A stretch of 64,000 bases of DNA from positions 62,001 to 126,000 of the forward strand of contig CAXKVR010000315.1 in assembly GCA_964058845.1 (NCBI GenBank). Direction: 5' to 3'. The translations under genes were made by a program, and so were the position numbers. Below the pieces are notes generated by a model. The model searched no databases, had not been told where the DNA came from, and saw only the letters and a list, made by a program, of their open reading frames with translations. Shown piece after piece: positions 50,333-63,160 of the stretch; position 1 is the stretch's first letter, and each line of letters begins with the position of its first letter. This DNA comes from Carex sylvatica (lineage: Eukaryota; Streptophyta; Magnoliopsida; Poales; Cyperaceae).

Positions 50333-53300
50333 ATGGGAGATCATGAAATGGCAACAAATGAGGAAAGGAAACCATGTCTAAAGCTAGAAATTGAGGATGA
50401 TGCTACCGTAGCAAAGCGATTGTATATGAAAGAAGAGAAGAAGTGGGGAGTTCATAGAGCACTGCTCATCGTTTGCTTGGTGAGTTTGCCACTTCTTGTG
50501 ATTTTCTGTGGCGGCTCCTTCAGATCCACGCTCATCTGGCTTCGTGATGCCAAGGTTTCTGTTGTCAAAGGTACGTAAAACTTTCGTAGCATATTTCATA
50601 TTTTTGTTCATTTTTATTTGAGATTATTAGGCTTTTCTTCATTATTGTTTTCTTTTGAAACTTTTAGCAAATACCTATACTAATAATGATCTCTTTTCGA
50701 AAATTTGTTTTAGAAGGAGTTTTTTCAAGTAGATTCACCCAATTCATCTAATATTTTACATCGGATTTTATAGTATATACAAGTTCAATGATTAGTAATT
50801 TTGATGAGCTTTATATGAATCGTTTTTTGTTATCTTAAATTTATATTTAACATAACATCATCAACAACACAACAAAGCATATAATGAAAAAATAAATTAA
50901 ATAAAGATGATTAAGCATTGAAACATAGATGATGAATTAAACAAAAATTTATTTCATCTAACCTGTACCACTACGACCAAATTTGATATTTTGCAACTAG
51001 TTATAATTAATTACAAGTAACAAATTATTTGAAGCACTGGATTAAACATAATTCTACCAAACCAATTAGTTGTATTAGAAAATATTTATTGCAACACATT
51101 TAATTGATACTTGACAAAAAAAAAACTATTGCAACCAACATGATTTGATATTATTGCAGCCGCCCAAGGATTCTGCCCTTGAAATATTCTCTTCCAAGTG
51201 GCAAAGTCTCAGGCAAAAATTAATTGCATTGCTCGGTCAAAGAGATTATTATCTAAGGGGCAATTTTGGTAGATAATAATGTTATTTTTGTAATTTTTTT
51301 GAGTGATCTAGAAGAAGTTAATTTGAATTGATCCTCTTAATTCCACCTAATTTATTCATACGTACGTAATTGATAAAAACACTTTGTAATCTTGTTGGAC
51401 CTCTTCCAACAAGGTTATATATATATTATTTTAACTATAAATGATATCAAACGCACAAAATTCTTATCTGCAATAGACAATTTTGCTACGTAGTTAGTTA
51501 AGATAATAAATATTTATTTCATCCAATCAGTTAAGATAACAATTTAAAAAGTAATTGTCATTAAATGTCCATAAAGCAAAGATACAAAAATAATAATTTC
51601 AGAGTAAAAATTATAGAATTTCACCATGCATAGTTTATAACTAAATAGATACAATTATTACATGATATTTTTTTAATGTAATTTGAACAACCAAAAAATT
51701 GCCACTAAAGGAAAAAAAAATAGTATAGCATAAAATAATTTTTGGGATGATATTTAGCCTCCCTCATATTCAAATTCTAAGGAAAAAAAATTGTTTTAAA
51801 AGAATAAGTTTGAAACTCTTTTCAAAAGAATAAGTCTTGACACTAGTGGAAAAACTGAAATTAGGATCGGTTATTTACACATATTAGAATCATAATGTAA
51901 CTGATTATGATCAGGGTGATACTGATACCTGACAAATCTAGATCGATTCTTTAACCGATCCTAATATGCATTAAGTTGGATCGGTTATATTAAACAACCA
52001 ATCCTAATATACATTAAGTTGGATCGGTTATATTAAACAACCGATTCTAATAGTAACTATTAGGATCGATTATTTTAAACAACTGATCCAGATTAATAAC
52101 TATTAGGATCGGTTGTTTAATACAACCGATCCTAATAGTTATTTTTTATTTTTTTAAAAACCCATTAGGAAATACAATGAGGATTGGTTATTCTATATAA
52201 CCAATCCTAATTGTTATCTGCACCATTTTTTTTAAAACAAATTGGTATCTAGATCGATTTTTCAAAATAACCGATCCTGATGTTTTATTGAATCTTAAAA
52301 AAACATTTTTATTTATTTGACCAATTTTCATATATATTTTGCTGGCCAACATGCTAAATTACTGTTTTTTGCATACAAATATCACATACACATCCTAAAT
52401 TAAATATCATGCACATTCTAAATTAAATATCACATATCCTAAATTAAATATCACATACACATCCTAAATTATTACAAAAAAATCATGTTCATCCTAAATT
52501 ATTACAAAGAAATCATGTTTATGCAAATTTACACATCCTAAATTGTTGTACTTCTTCTCACCTTTAGTTCATTTAGGAAAACTTGAACCCACATTAGGCG
52601 AAAGTCGCTCAAGCATTGTACATCATATCTAGCGAGAATATCCTGTATTTTTTAAAAGATAGAAGAGAATGCACAATTAATTGTGTATTTTATTATATTT
52701 GAAGCAACAATGCTTACTTTTGGAAAATATATAAATGCATATATACCTTTAATGTTAGAAAAACATCGAGAAATTCATTTATTATGTCTTGCATGAACAA
52801 CAGAACATAATATGCACATTCCCAGTCGGTTGGTTGTTGTGGGCACTATATAACAATTTTGAAAAAATTGAAATGTATGTTAATGAGCATACAAATGACT
52901 TATATGTCTAGATATTTATAAATTTTTGCATCTAGGTCCCTATAATCATATCTCAATAGAAATTTTTTGACCATTGTTACAATCGCGGCAAAGACACGAC
53001 ATCAGTGCACTCCCCTTATTCGCCATATCTTCCGTAGCAACTCTGATAAATTCACTGACACCTGTCATATATTCATCTGATAGACATGATGTTTCGTACA
53101 TCCAACTGCGATCCATCTGCAATTATAATAAAACACAATTAATTAAGAACAAGGTTAGGGTTAAATGTTCACAATAGGGCTGGCTTACATGAGGTCGGGT
53201 TACCATTCTATCCCACTATTTGAATACTTTGTCTTAGTAGTGACCACATGTTAGTCGTGTTTAGTATTTAAGAAAATTTTGGCAGTATTTTCCCTTAGTT

Positions 53301-56300
53301 CCCCGAATAAAGGCAGTATTTCTCCTTAGTTCCCTGAGTATTCGAGGAACTAATAAGAGAAAATACTGCCGAAATTTTCTTAAATACTAAAACACGACTA
53401 ACATGTGACCACACCTTAAATGAAACAAAGTATTCAAAGAGCAGTCCCAAAATATAGACTATTCAAAATTAATCCCTAATGAATTAATTTTGAACGGGTA
53501 TCATGACCTAAAGGCATTAATCATGCGGTTGTGGCTCATAAGATAATACTATATCTACATACCTAATATAAATACATCTACGTACTCTAGCTATATACTC
53601 TTATCAAAAAATACATTCATGCACAAAACTAATTAAACATGAGTTTTAGGTTGTACTTACAACTTTTTTTTGGATGTCGGATCGAGTGAGATGAAGATCG
53701 TTGCACTCTCTCAATAATAGCCAATCTATAAAATTAAACCATTAATCAGAACCTAATTAAGAGATGTATATATATAACATGTTATCCTAGAAAATAAGAA
53801 AAACTCAATAATAGCTCATATGTAGCTTATATATAGCATATATAGTAAACTTAAAAGCGTGTGCATGCAAAACTTGAAATAAGAAGATCTAGATATTCAA
53901 ACTTATAAAAAAAATCTCCACATATAAATAATAACTCATATATAGCATATATAACTCATATATTAGCTCATATATAGCATATATGCATATATAGTATATA
54001 TGCATGTGCATGCAAATCTCCACATAAAGAAAAACTTGAAATAAGAAAAGGTCTGAATCAAGGCCTATATTTAGATTTTGACGGAGATCATAGCTCTTTT
54101 TTTTTGTATAGCATTTAGGATTTACATTTTGAGCCAAATCAGAGCCTATAAATGGTGCTCCATTTAATAGCAAACTTGAGAAAAAAAATGATCAATTAAT
54201 GAACCTGAGAAAAAAGAGGTGAGATAGCTGTTGCGTTAATTAAGATATGCGAGGCCTGAGGAAGAGAGACACGCAAAGATTATGTCAAGAATTGAACTGA
54301 ATTAACTTTTAATATGCACTATTAGGATCAGTTGTTATAAAAAACTGATCATAATTAGCATTAATTAGGATTGGTTTTTATAAAATACCGATCCCAATAG
54401 TATCAGGATCGGTTGTTATAAACCATCGATCCTAATTAATGAACTATTAGGATCGGTTGTTTGTTAGAACCGATCCTGATACTATTAGGATCAATTTTGA
54501 TAAAAAAACAATCATACTCTATGCTAAATTAGGATCGATTGTCTATAAAAACCGATTCTAATAGTTCATTAATTATGATCGGTTGACGATAAAACCTGAT
54601 CCGAATAGTTTTTAGGATCGGTTTTTTTAAGACAACCGATCCAGATACGTATTAGGATTGGTTGTTTCATATAGCCGATTCAGATAGGCCGATCTTAATT
54701 TCTGTTTTTCCACTAGTGTAAAAAGAATAAGTTTTAAAAACTTTTGTTTTTAAAATTTTTGAGGAAAAAAATATGTAATTTCAAACTTTATAAGGACATA
54801 TATATATACATGAAATTTTTCAATGAAGATGTGAAAAAAACTATTTTATGATTTTATTTATTTTGCCGTGTCATACATTAATTCATTTGTTCCATTATAC
54901 AAATCTTCCAAGTCACAAGCTTTTTTTAATTTTCAGGGTTGACACATGATTCAAATCAGACTTCAACACCAATCAATAACTATCTTGATGGATTAATCCC
55001 CTCAAACTTTAACAAAGGTTCATGTCTGAGTCGTTTTGAATGGGCACTATTACGCAAATCATCTCCACACATGCCATCTTCATACCTTTTGCAAAAGCTA
55101 AGAGATTATGAAGCTCTCCACAAAAAATGCGGCCCAAATACTCCTCTTTATAAAAAATCGATTGAGCAATTAAAATCAGGTCACAGTGTAGAACATTTGG
55201 ATTGCAACTATGTGGTTTGGATTCCTCTTAACGGGTTAGGCAACCGAATATTATCCCTTGCAAGTACCTTTCTCTATGCTATCCTTACCAAAAGAGTTTT
55301 GCTAATTGACATGACTAATGAGTTGGATGATCTCTTTTGTGAACCATTTCCTGATACCTCATGGATTTTGCCTTCTAATTTCCCTATCAAAAACCTAAAC
55401 CAACTTAATGTTAACTCTGATGTGACATATGGCAACATGCTAAATAAGCATATTACAAGCAATGATTCAAATACCACATTTGAGTCATTGCATTCTTATG
55501 TATATGCCCATATAGTTGAGGATTATCACGATTTAGATAGGATGTTTTTTTGCAATGATGACCAAATTGTCCTTGGAAAGATTAATTGGTTGTTACTAAA
55601 ATCTGATCTATACTTTGCCCCATCTCTTTACAAATTGCCTTTGTTTGAGGAAGAACTAAACTTGTTGTTTCCAGCAAAAGAGAGTGTGTTCTACCTGCTA
55701 GCACACTATTTAATTCATCCGACTAACGATGTTTGGGGATTAGTCAAGAGATATTACAACTCTTACCTTGCCAAGGCAGATGAAAAAATCGGTATACAAG
55801 TACGCGTGTTTAGTTTTACAAGAGTTTCTTCTGATGTTATACTCCAACAGATTCTAGATTGCTCTAAATTAGAGAGCATACTTCCCGATCTTGATTCAAA
55901 TAGAACACAAGCCTTCAAAACCAATGAACAAAAATCAAAAGCAATTTTAGTAGTATCATTGTATGCATATTACTATGAGAAGATCAAATCCATGTACACC
56001 GAAAAGTTAGTGAGTGTTTACCAACCAAGCCACGAAGAAATGCAAAAAACAGAGAACCAATTACACAATCAAAAAGCACTTGCAGAGATGTATATGCTTA
56101 GTCTTTGTGATGTGTTTTTAACAACTGGTATATCAACTTTTGGATATGTTAGTTCTGGCCTTGCGGGAATAAAGCCGGTAATTTTAATGCCAATTTGGAA
56201 TACAAAAATACCCGATTTGCCATGTGTTAGAGAAACTTCAATGGAACCATGTCATCTCCAACCAGCAAATCCTAGCTGCAAGGGAAGGACAATGGATAAG

Positions 56301-56366
56301 AAAAAACTGCAACAATATGTGAAGCAATGTCCTGATAAAGATGCGGGGATTAAGTTGTTTGACTAG
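50333..56366 (+). CDS. FUT-E: GT37 alpha-fucosyltransferase, two exons with a 4.4-kb intron
   Basis: Exons are 50333-50570 and 54937-56366, phase 1, giving 555 residues. The tail (1-42) is acidic then basic, with an anchor at about 43-60 (ALLIVCLVSLPLLVIFCG), a stem and the catalytic domain. Landmarks are DYEALHKKCGP, NGLGNRILSLASTFLYAILT, LFCEPFPDTSW, DEKIGIQVRVF (about 361), HNQKALAEMYMLSLCD and STFGYVSSGLAGIKP (about 479). Compared with FUT-D, 18 bp are missing near 55997: the family-wide segment YEHSTxTGE is reduced to TEK just before LVSVYQPSHE. The frame stays open, but a loop present in every paralog here is shortened, so activity is uncertain. The intron is long because of a CACTA transposon. 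The role is as for FUT-B, with a Golgi location predicted. Confidence 0.88.
52538..52845 (-). pseudogene. Ulp1-like C48 peptidase C-terminal remnant in the CACTA element
   Basis: On the minus strand, exon 52845-52747 (after TATAG, before GT) reads CPQQPTDWECAYYVLLFMQD. It joins in frame to 52642-52538, which includes FRLMWVQVFL and ends at TAG. CPxQPxxxECxYYV is the cysteine-centre motif of the Ulp1-like proteases carried by plant CACTA and other transposons; the Cys of WEC would be the nucleophile. The His/Asp part of the active site is missing, so it is a relic. Family recalled from motif only. Confidence 0.75.
52946..53116 (-). pseudogene. Transposase-associated domain remnant of the CACTA element
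   Basis: The minus-strand ATG at 53116 opens 56 codons with MDRSWMYETSCLSDEYMTGV and later KGSALMSCLCRDCNN. The pattern MDxSWM...LSxEYxxGVxxFI...CxCxxCxN is that of the small N-terminal transposase-associated domain (Pfam Transpos_assoc) of En/Spm transposases. The rest of the transposase is deleted: the protease remnant begins about 100 bp further on. Confidence 0.75.
53219..53438. mobile_element. Foldback MITE nested in the CACTA element
   Basis: Inverted arms (TTTGAATACTTTG...ACATGTTAGTCGTGT against ACACGACTAACATGTGACC...CAAAGTATTCAAA) span about 220 bp. A short CCTTAGTTCCC repeat lies in the centre. It is upstream of the transposase remnant on the minus strand. Confidence 0.72.
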
Positions 56367-58814
56367 ATATATGGGTGATTATTGATTTAATTAGATTTTT
56401 TTTCGGATTCAATACAAAGGAAAGAAATAAATGGATGTTCAAATTAATATGTGTAGTATAACTTATGTATTATTCATGATTATAATAGATGTGTAATTTT
56501 TTTTTTTAAAGAACTTTTAGGTGGTTATCTGATATTGATAGTTGAATTGTACCCGTTGAATTTGGAACATTGGAGCACTTGACAACCATTGTCAAGTTTA
56601 AAAAAAAAAGAGGAGTTTGGAATATTTAATTAAATTCTTTTGGATTAAAATGATAATTAGTGAGTTATTATGATTAATTTTTTTTTTTGTACTAATAACT
56701 TCAATTTTAGAATTTTAAATCAAATGGTTTCCGACATAATGTTTACAATCAAATAGTGAACAATATTTTACCCTTTATTTTCCATGACATGCATTATTCT
56801 TAAGGAAAAAAAAGGGGCTTGCAAAGGCCATTCCAAAATATATCTGTTCGGAGCGCATTCTTGATTAGATAAAAGATTTATGTGAAATCACAGCCGTCTG
56901 ATACATTTTGTGAATGGTTATTTTTTTTTTTTCTTTGGCAGTAATGGTTGTCCCAAGTAAAACAGAACAGCCAAAGAAGAAGAAAGAAGAATGGTTTTTC
57001 TGTTTTACTTGGCACAGTTGGCACCATATATATAAAGTATTTTTTTAATTTTGCAGTAAACTTTTGTGTATGCATTAAATGCTCCGTCTTTTTCTATGCT
57101 TCCTTCTGATCTCCATGGCTCATCTCCTGTTATGTCTTCTCAAGAAGATGCCAACAGAAATGGCTATTCTCGAAAATATCATTATTACTGACGGGAGTAT
57201 CCACGGGAGTATCGATACTGATAAGTATTTTTATACATTTTTACCCTTACAAATAAAACAAATTATTGTAGTGACCTGTCCTAAGAATGTTAGCGGATGT
57301 AATTGAGAAATGTCTCCATGTTTGTTGTCATTTTAACATAAATTTCCCAATTATTCAAACTAATTCTTCTAAAAAAAAAGTATTCAATTTATGCTAGTTT
57401 TTCGACTAATTGGATCAACAATTCATAACATGTAAATAAAAACAACATTCCTAAATGATAATCGTAGTTCACTAGAATTAATTAAGTTTTGCAAATTAAT
57501 TTGCATCACACATGGAAGAATGTAAACGAGCCATGCATGAATATCGTTTATTTTTATTTTGTATGGTTGATGGCAAAAACCGACAACATTTATATTGATT
57601 AAAAAAAGTATTTACCAGGTATTCAGCAAGTACGCAGCCATTTCTCCACTTTGAGAGCAGTATAATTTATGAGATGATGCACTGCTCTAGATCCGGGCTG
57701 GCAGGGGACGCCTGAAGCGGCGTAAAATACTTTGGAACATGGTATGGGCGGCAGGGGCTTGGACACTCTGAAGAGAGAGAAACATACGGCTCTTCTCGAA
57801 CAAGCGTTATTGAAGTCGACCAATTGACCGTGCTCAAACTTGCGGCTCAAGTCAAGGGAATCAAGTTGTTTAAATAGATGTATGATTAATTAAAGATCTA
57901 GGATTTCTTTCAGATTCTATGCAAAATATAAAATGAAAGGAAGTTCAATTGTGCTTAATGTGACTTAATTTTGCCTGTGTGGGCAGTTTGATTGTACATG
58001 TTGATTTTTAGCCGTTAGCTTAAGATTTGTTGGCTTTAGGTTAATGACTAATTATGATTAGTTTTAAGTATTTTTTTATATGTATTTATAACTTCAGTTT
58101 ATAATATCAGATCAAATGGCATAAGACTTAATATTCACAATCAAATTTGCTTCTTGGCCTCTTTAATTTGTAGGATAAAAGATTATCATAAAAAAAAAAA
58201 TTATGACTCATGAATTTAAATGGTATATATATACTTTCAATTACTGTATTGCAATTCGTAGGAGATTTTCTCAATTCCTATCCCTTCTTGAAAAAGAAAA
58301 CATTCATCTGATCTGTTTCAAAAAATTAATTTAAAAGATAAAAATTATTATTATATGAAACTGAAACAGTATGACTGTTGATTTCTACAACCGGATAAGC
58401 TGGACTTATAATTAACAACAATGGTGGCTACAATTATTCAAATAACTAGGTAATATACTGAGATTTTCTGGAACAAACACATTCATTTCAATTCTTTCGT
58501 TACAGTAGGATGCACCTATGGGAACTTCTAAAATTGTAAAAAGAAGAAAACGAAGAGGAACTAGTCTTTTTTAGGTCAAAATATTTGGAGCTTAGAAACA
58601 TTCACTTGATAAGCTTTTATATAAAAAATCAACTAATCTCTAGTTCTCTACTGACTTAGTTGCAGACTAAAGGTACACCTTATCTCTAAAACAAGCAACA
58701 TAAAGGCGTATTTTGGATCTCAAGTAAAGTCCTCACAACTATGGAGTCTCTTTTAATAACCTTTTATTCCATGAAAAAAAAAAACAGAGAGCAATAACAG
58801 TGTGTTCTCTTTTG
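56367..58814. other. FUT-E 3' flank and FUT-F promoter region
   Basis: Up to 58154 this matches the FUT-D 3' flank, including the GC-richer block at about 57620-57880. Within it, at about 56935-57010, is an additional inverted segment around CAAGTAAAACAGAACAGCC (complement GTTCTGTTTTACTTG). From 58155 the sequence is unique AT-rich DNA leading to FUT-F. No gene was seen. Confidence 0.55.
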
Positions 58815-60795
58815 ATGCTGAGAGTGAGAATGGCAACTCTAAAAAGAATCAAGAGCCAAGACAAGGCGCGGTTTGTGGTGTTGGCTTGCTCGGTGATTTT
58901 TCTGCTTGTGTTGTACTTTTGGATTGGCCGCTGGAACTCGTCCGTAATTTGGCTTCAAGGTATAAGAATTTCTGTACATTATGTCGAATGTTAATTTGAA
59001 CATGTTAGTCAAGTTTAAATGATGGTACTATCCATGCCAAATTGGTACCAAGTTTAAATGACAATCTATTTTATTTTGAAGATTCTTATTTTGTGTCCGA
59101 ACTAGTTGGTTTTGGTTGAAGAGCAAACAGAATATTCAAATCTGTTACAAATTTACTGTTACAATGCTAACTGGTATATCCAGGTACTGATCAAATATTT
59201 TTCCCAAATTATGCATGACATATAGTATTAGACTCGGGTCTGAGATTTAGTTTTGTCTGTTAATTTTAATATAATTGAATTATAAATTGATAGAAGAAGC
59301 ATCTAACTGCCTCATAATTTGCAAACTAAAAATTGGCCAGGATTAACGGGCTCGGCTCGAAGAACAGATGTAAATCAACCCATGGACAAACTTCTAGATG
59401 GTTTACTTTCTCCCAATTTTGAAGAACAATCCTGTCAGAGCCAGTACCAATCTTCAGCGTACCACAAACCTTCGCCTTACAGACCATCCTCATACCTCAT
59501 ATCAAGGCTAAGAAATTACGAAGCGGTACACAAGCAATGTGGCCCGAATTCACCATTATACCACAAGTCAATATCCCAGCTCAAGTCAGGCCATAGCATG
59601 GGTCTCATGGAGTGCAACTATGGTGTGGTCACCTTTTAACGGCTTAGGCAACCGAATGGTGACCATTGCATCAGCGTTTCTTTATGCGCTTCTAACGAAT
59701 CGGGTTTTGTTATTGCACATCACTAATGATTTGGATGACCTTTTCTGTGAACCATTTCCCGGTTCGACTTGGGTTCTTCCTTCTGATTTTCCTATAAAGG
59801 ATTTGGAGAAATTAAATTTAGGCTCTGAACAAACATATGGCAACTATCTAAAGAATAAGAGGATCATAAGGACTGATGTAAAGGTTATGGCCGAGTCGCT
59901 TCCTGCATATGTTTACCTACATTTGGAGCATGATTATAAACACCTAGATAGGTTATTTTTTTGTGACAATGACCAGCAAGTCCTTGCCAAGGTGAATTGG
60001 CTTTTGATTAAATCGGACATGTATTTTGTGCCCGGTTTGTTTTTTCTTTCTCAATTTGAAGACGAGCTAGGATGGATGTTTCCTGAAAGGGAAACTATCT
60101 TTCACCACTTGTCACGTTACCTCTTCCATCCGACTAATTCGGTCTGGGGAATGATCACGAGATATTATATATCGTACATGGCAAATGCCGATGAGAAAAT
60201 GGGAATTCAAATTAGAACCTTTCCGCATATACCTATTTCAATAGAAAATTTCTCAGATCAAATCCTTGCTTGCTCTTGGCAAGAAAACCTTCTTCCAAGC
60301 ATCAATCAAAGCATTATTCAAGCGGGGATGAACGGGGGAAGAACAAAGACTGTTTTGGTCACTTCACTGAACTCGGAATATTATGAGAAAATGAAGTCAA
60401 TGTCCTACGAACACAGAACAAGCACAGGTGAGATAATTAGTTTCTCCCAACCCAGCCATGAAGGGAAGCAACACACAGAGAAACAAACACACAATCAAAA
60501 GGCATTAACCGAGATGTTTCTGTTGAGTTATTGTAATGTATTGGTGACTTCTGGTTGGTTGACTTTTGGGTATATAGCACAGGGTATTGCGGGTTTGAAG
60601 CCATGGATCTTGCTAAGCCCAAAGGACCAAAAGGCACCCGACCCGCCGTGCCGTCGAGCAATATCGATGGAGCCGTGCTTTCACGCGCCTCCTTCGTATG
60701 ATTGCAAGGTCAACAAAAATGTTGATTTTGGGCAGATCCTAAGTCATGTCAGGCATTGCGAGGATGTCGAGCGTGGTATCAAGCTTTTTAATTAG
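58815..60795 (+). pseudogene. FUT-F: GT37 fucosyltransferase with a frameshift in exon 2
   Basis: Exon 1 is 58815-58959 (a second in-frame ATG at 58830) with a basic tail and an anchor near residues 20-36 (FVVLACSVIFLLVLYFW). Exon 2 is 59341-60795, phase 1 as in the paralogs. The frame from exon 1 runs through DKLLDGLLSPNFEEQSC and NYEAVHKQCGP to ECNYG and then hits TAA at 59637-59639. The correct frame resumes at WSPFNGLGNRMVTIASAF and stays open to the end with LFCEPFP, DEKMGIQIRTF, HNQKALTEMFLLSYCN and LTFGYIAQGIAGLKPW. At 59622-59625 there are four bases where FUT-D/E have six (GTGGTT), so two bases appear lost. Everything else is preserved, so this is a very young pseudogene, or an assembly error in a working gene. 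Note also LTFGYI where the others have STFGY. Confidence 0.87.
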
Positions 60796-63160
60796 AAATT
60801 CTTTTTTGTGTTAACAGTATTCTCAGATTTGTTTTTGCAAAAGAAAGGTAAGAACACCATATTATATTTGATGTGTTGAACATTTTTTTGTTCCCAGTTT
60901 CTGTGGCCATTTTTTTGGGTGAGATTCTGAGATTGCTTGGGGTAAGTGTTAATTTACTTCAGTATCAATTGGATAAGTTCCTTTTTAAGTTCCTTTTTAT
61001 TAACAATCAGAAAGCATAAAACTTCTATTTTATAGCGTAAAGTTGTAAAATACGTAGCTATTAAGCCTAAAAGAAAGAGCAAGGCTGAATCTTACAATTT
61101 TAGGCCCTTTTTTTACCCGGACCATATTTGATGAAAAGAATCCTAAAAATTGTTTCGTAGTATTACCTAGACAATTAAACCAGAAGTTTTCATAAATTAC
61201 GCAGATGGCCCGTAACTTATTATCTTTTTCTCATTAGTCCCTAGATACGGCCAGAGGTACAGATCTAACTTCTAAGTTAGTAGGGGTTGTTCGATGAAAA
61301 AGTCAAAGGAAAAAAATAATTGAATTATTTAGCTTCTTATCTAGCTGGAACTCCGAACTCTTCTAATTATTTAGCTTCGGCGTTTTCATTGAATTATTAT
61401 TTTCCTCTGGCCGTGAAAGAGTATCACGGCCTCGGAACGCTCATGTGGATGGAACTATTTCAAAATATATTTTGATGGAAGTATTATAACATGAGGTAAA
61501 AGAAAGACGGATCTAAAGTCAAAGAGTACTTGGTCAACTTTATCATTTTCAATTTTTAATTATGTATATTAAAATGTAAATCAATATCAACATCTGCATC
61601 ATCAAATTAATGTTTTGTAAGAACCGCACGCTTAGTTCAGCAACAAGAGCTTAGTTATTAAAAAATACAGACTCAATTTTCGAGAATAACATCTAAAAAA
61701 AACTCTAAGTATAGCATAAAAGAGACAAATTTTTACGGTCCTAATAACTCAAGTATGAAATAACATCTAAAAAATACTGACACATGTGGTCTACTAGTAC
61801 AAATTGTTTAGGAACTAAATTAATAAATTTTTTTGTTAGTTTCATAACAACTTATTTGACTCACTAGAATGGAATTTGTGGGCTAACTGTATTTAACGAA
61901 AGGAATGGGGCGCGGTACCGATGGGTATCAGACACAACTCATTGGATTAAATTTAGTTTGATGTTTTATTGAAGCCGTTCAATCAGTATCAAAATACACG
62001 TAGACAATTTTAAAATTTCTGCTAATCAAACACATAAATTTTAGTGCGGATTCAAACTACTTCGAACGTGCACCGAGCCTACATCGAATCGAATTTGATC
62101 TGATTGACTACTCCATATACGAAAGGTATGCAATCCTATTCCTCAACTTATTTAACTTTTTTCAGTTTTGGTCTTCTTGTCATTTTTGCTATTTTTTTTC
62201 ATTTCATTTATATGAACCTAGTAGGAATCTTTTCAAGGAGATGAATCTAGTTGGATTAATTTATACTTTTGAGGCAAGAGGGCATTTACTTCTATACAAA
62301 GAAACTCGCTCTGTTTTCAGCGACTTTAGCATCGTCAAATATCAAAACGAATCTCAATACCTCTGAATACACATTTTAAATTAAATTAATGGTAATTTAC
62401 TTTGATAATTTATTGAATCCAAAAATGAGAAGGTTAGACTGCATTAATGAGGGGGCATTCACGAAAAATTACCACTCTCTTGCCAACTAATGTTAACGCA
62501 TCTCTATGTAGGTAGAATAGTATTGTCTCCTATTTCAGCCTTATTTTTTATTCAAACCCTATGAATATTTTCAATAAGAAAAAAATAGGCACAATGTCAG
62601 ACACTCAGACTATAACTATTAAAAAAGGTTTTAAAATTTGAAAATTCAAACTTCGTAAAGCTGAGAAAAAAGATCTCAAACAATTACAATAGGACTTCCT
62701 TTGAATTTATTGGGCGAGCGGATCATATCAAATTTAATTTGTTGTACATCAGAATAAGGATTTGTGCATAACTTTTTTTGAAGAGAAATGTAAAAGTCCT
62801 GCTTTCAGATTTCATTAATCTGTTCAGATTTTAAAACTTTCCATACAAATCTTAATGATGATCGAACGGCGTGCTTATCGAACCACCTCCAATTCCGATA
62901 ATAGATAGCACACTCCGGTTGATTATTTCAGTGTTGTAAAAAACGTTTGTTTAGACCAATTAATCATTGTCGGTGACCGAGCCGTCAAGAATTTTCATGA
63001 TTAATCAACCGATTAATTCTAATTATTTCTAATTATTTCCGATTAATCGTTTGATGGGACCATGTCCGTCCAACAACTGCATACCGTTACAACACTGGAT
63101 TATTCTTATTAGAATTGAACATGTACGGATAATATTTGTTAAAGCAGTGACCAAGGCTCA

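Larger units (their letters stand above)
51841..54718 (-). mobile_element. CACTA (En/Spm) transposon, deletion derivative, in the FUT-E intron
   Basis: The inverted ends are CACTAGTGGAAAAACTGAAA and its near complement (CTGTTTTTCCACTAGTG). Next to them lie about 450-bp subterminal regions full of GGATCGGTT/AACCGATCC repeats in both orientations, a hallmark of CACTA elements. The flanks TGA and TAA differ by one base, so the 3-bp target duplication is imperfect. The intron of FUT-D lacks it, which fixes the insertion after the gene duplication. Read on the minus strand it still carries fragments of a transposase-associated domain and of a Ulp1-type protease. Confidence 0.88.
29132..58154 (+). 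repeat. Segmental duplication, copy 2, greatly expanded (carries FUT-E)
   Basis: The homologous parts are 29132-29328 (matching 17861-18144) and 48721-58154 (matching 18351-26525). Everything between 29328 and about 48720 is absent from copy 1, where the flanks are only about 0.2 kb apart. The second insertion is the CACTA element in the FUT-E intron. Confidence 0.82.

Noticed and set aside
52974..53177. Plus-strand frame of 67 codons inside the CACTA element
   Set aside because: It is the antisense of the minus-strand transposase-associated domain remnant.
51838..54721. Exact 3-bp target duplication of the CACTA element
   Set aside because: Left flank TGA and right flank TAA differ by one base. 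The element call rests on its ends and content instead.
59539..59640. Separate small gene starting at 59539 in FUT-F
   Set aside because: It is the frame shadow of the first part of exon 2. The two overlapping frames are one FUT gene interrupted by a frameshift.
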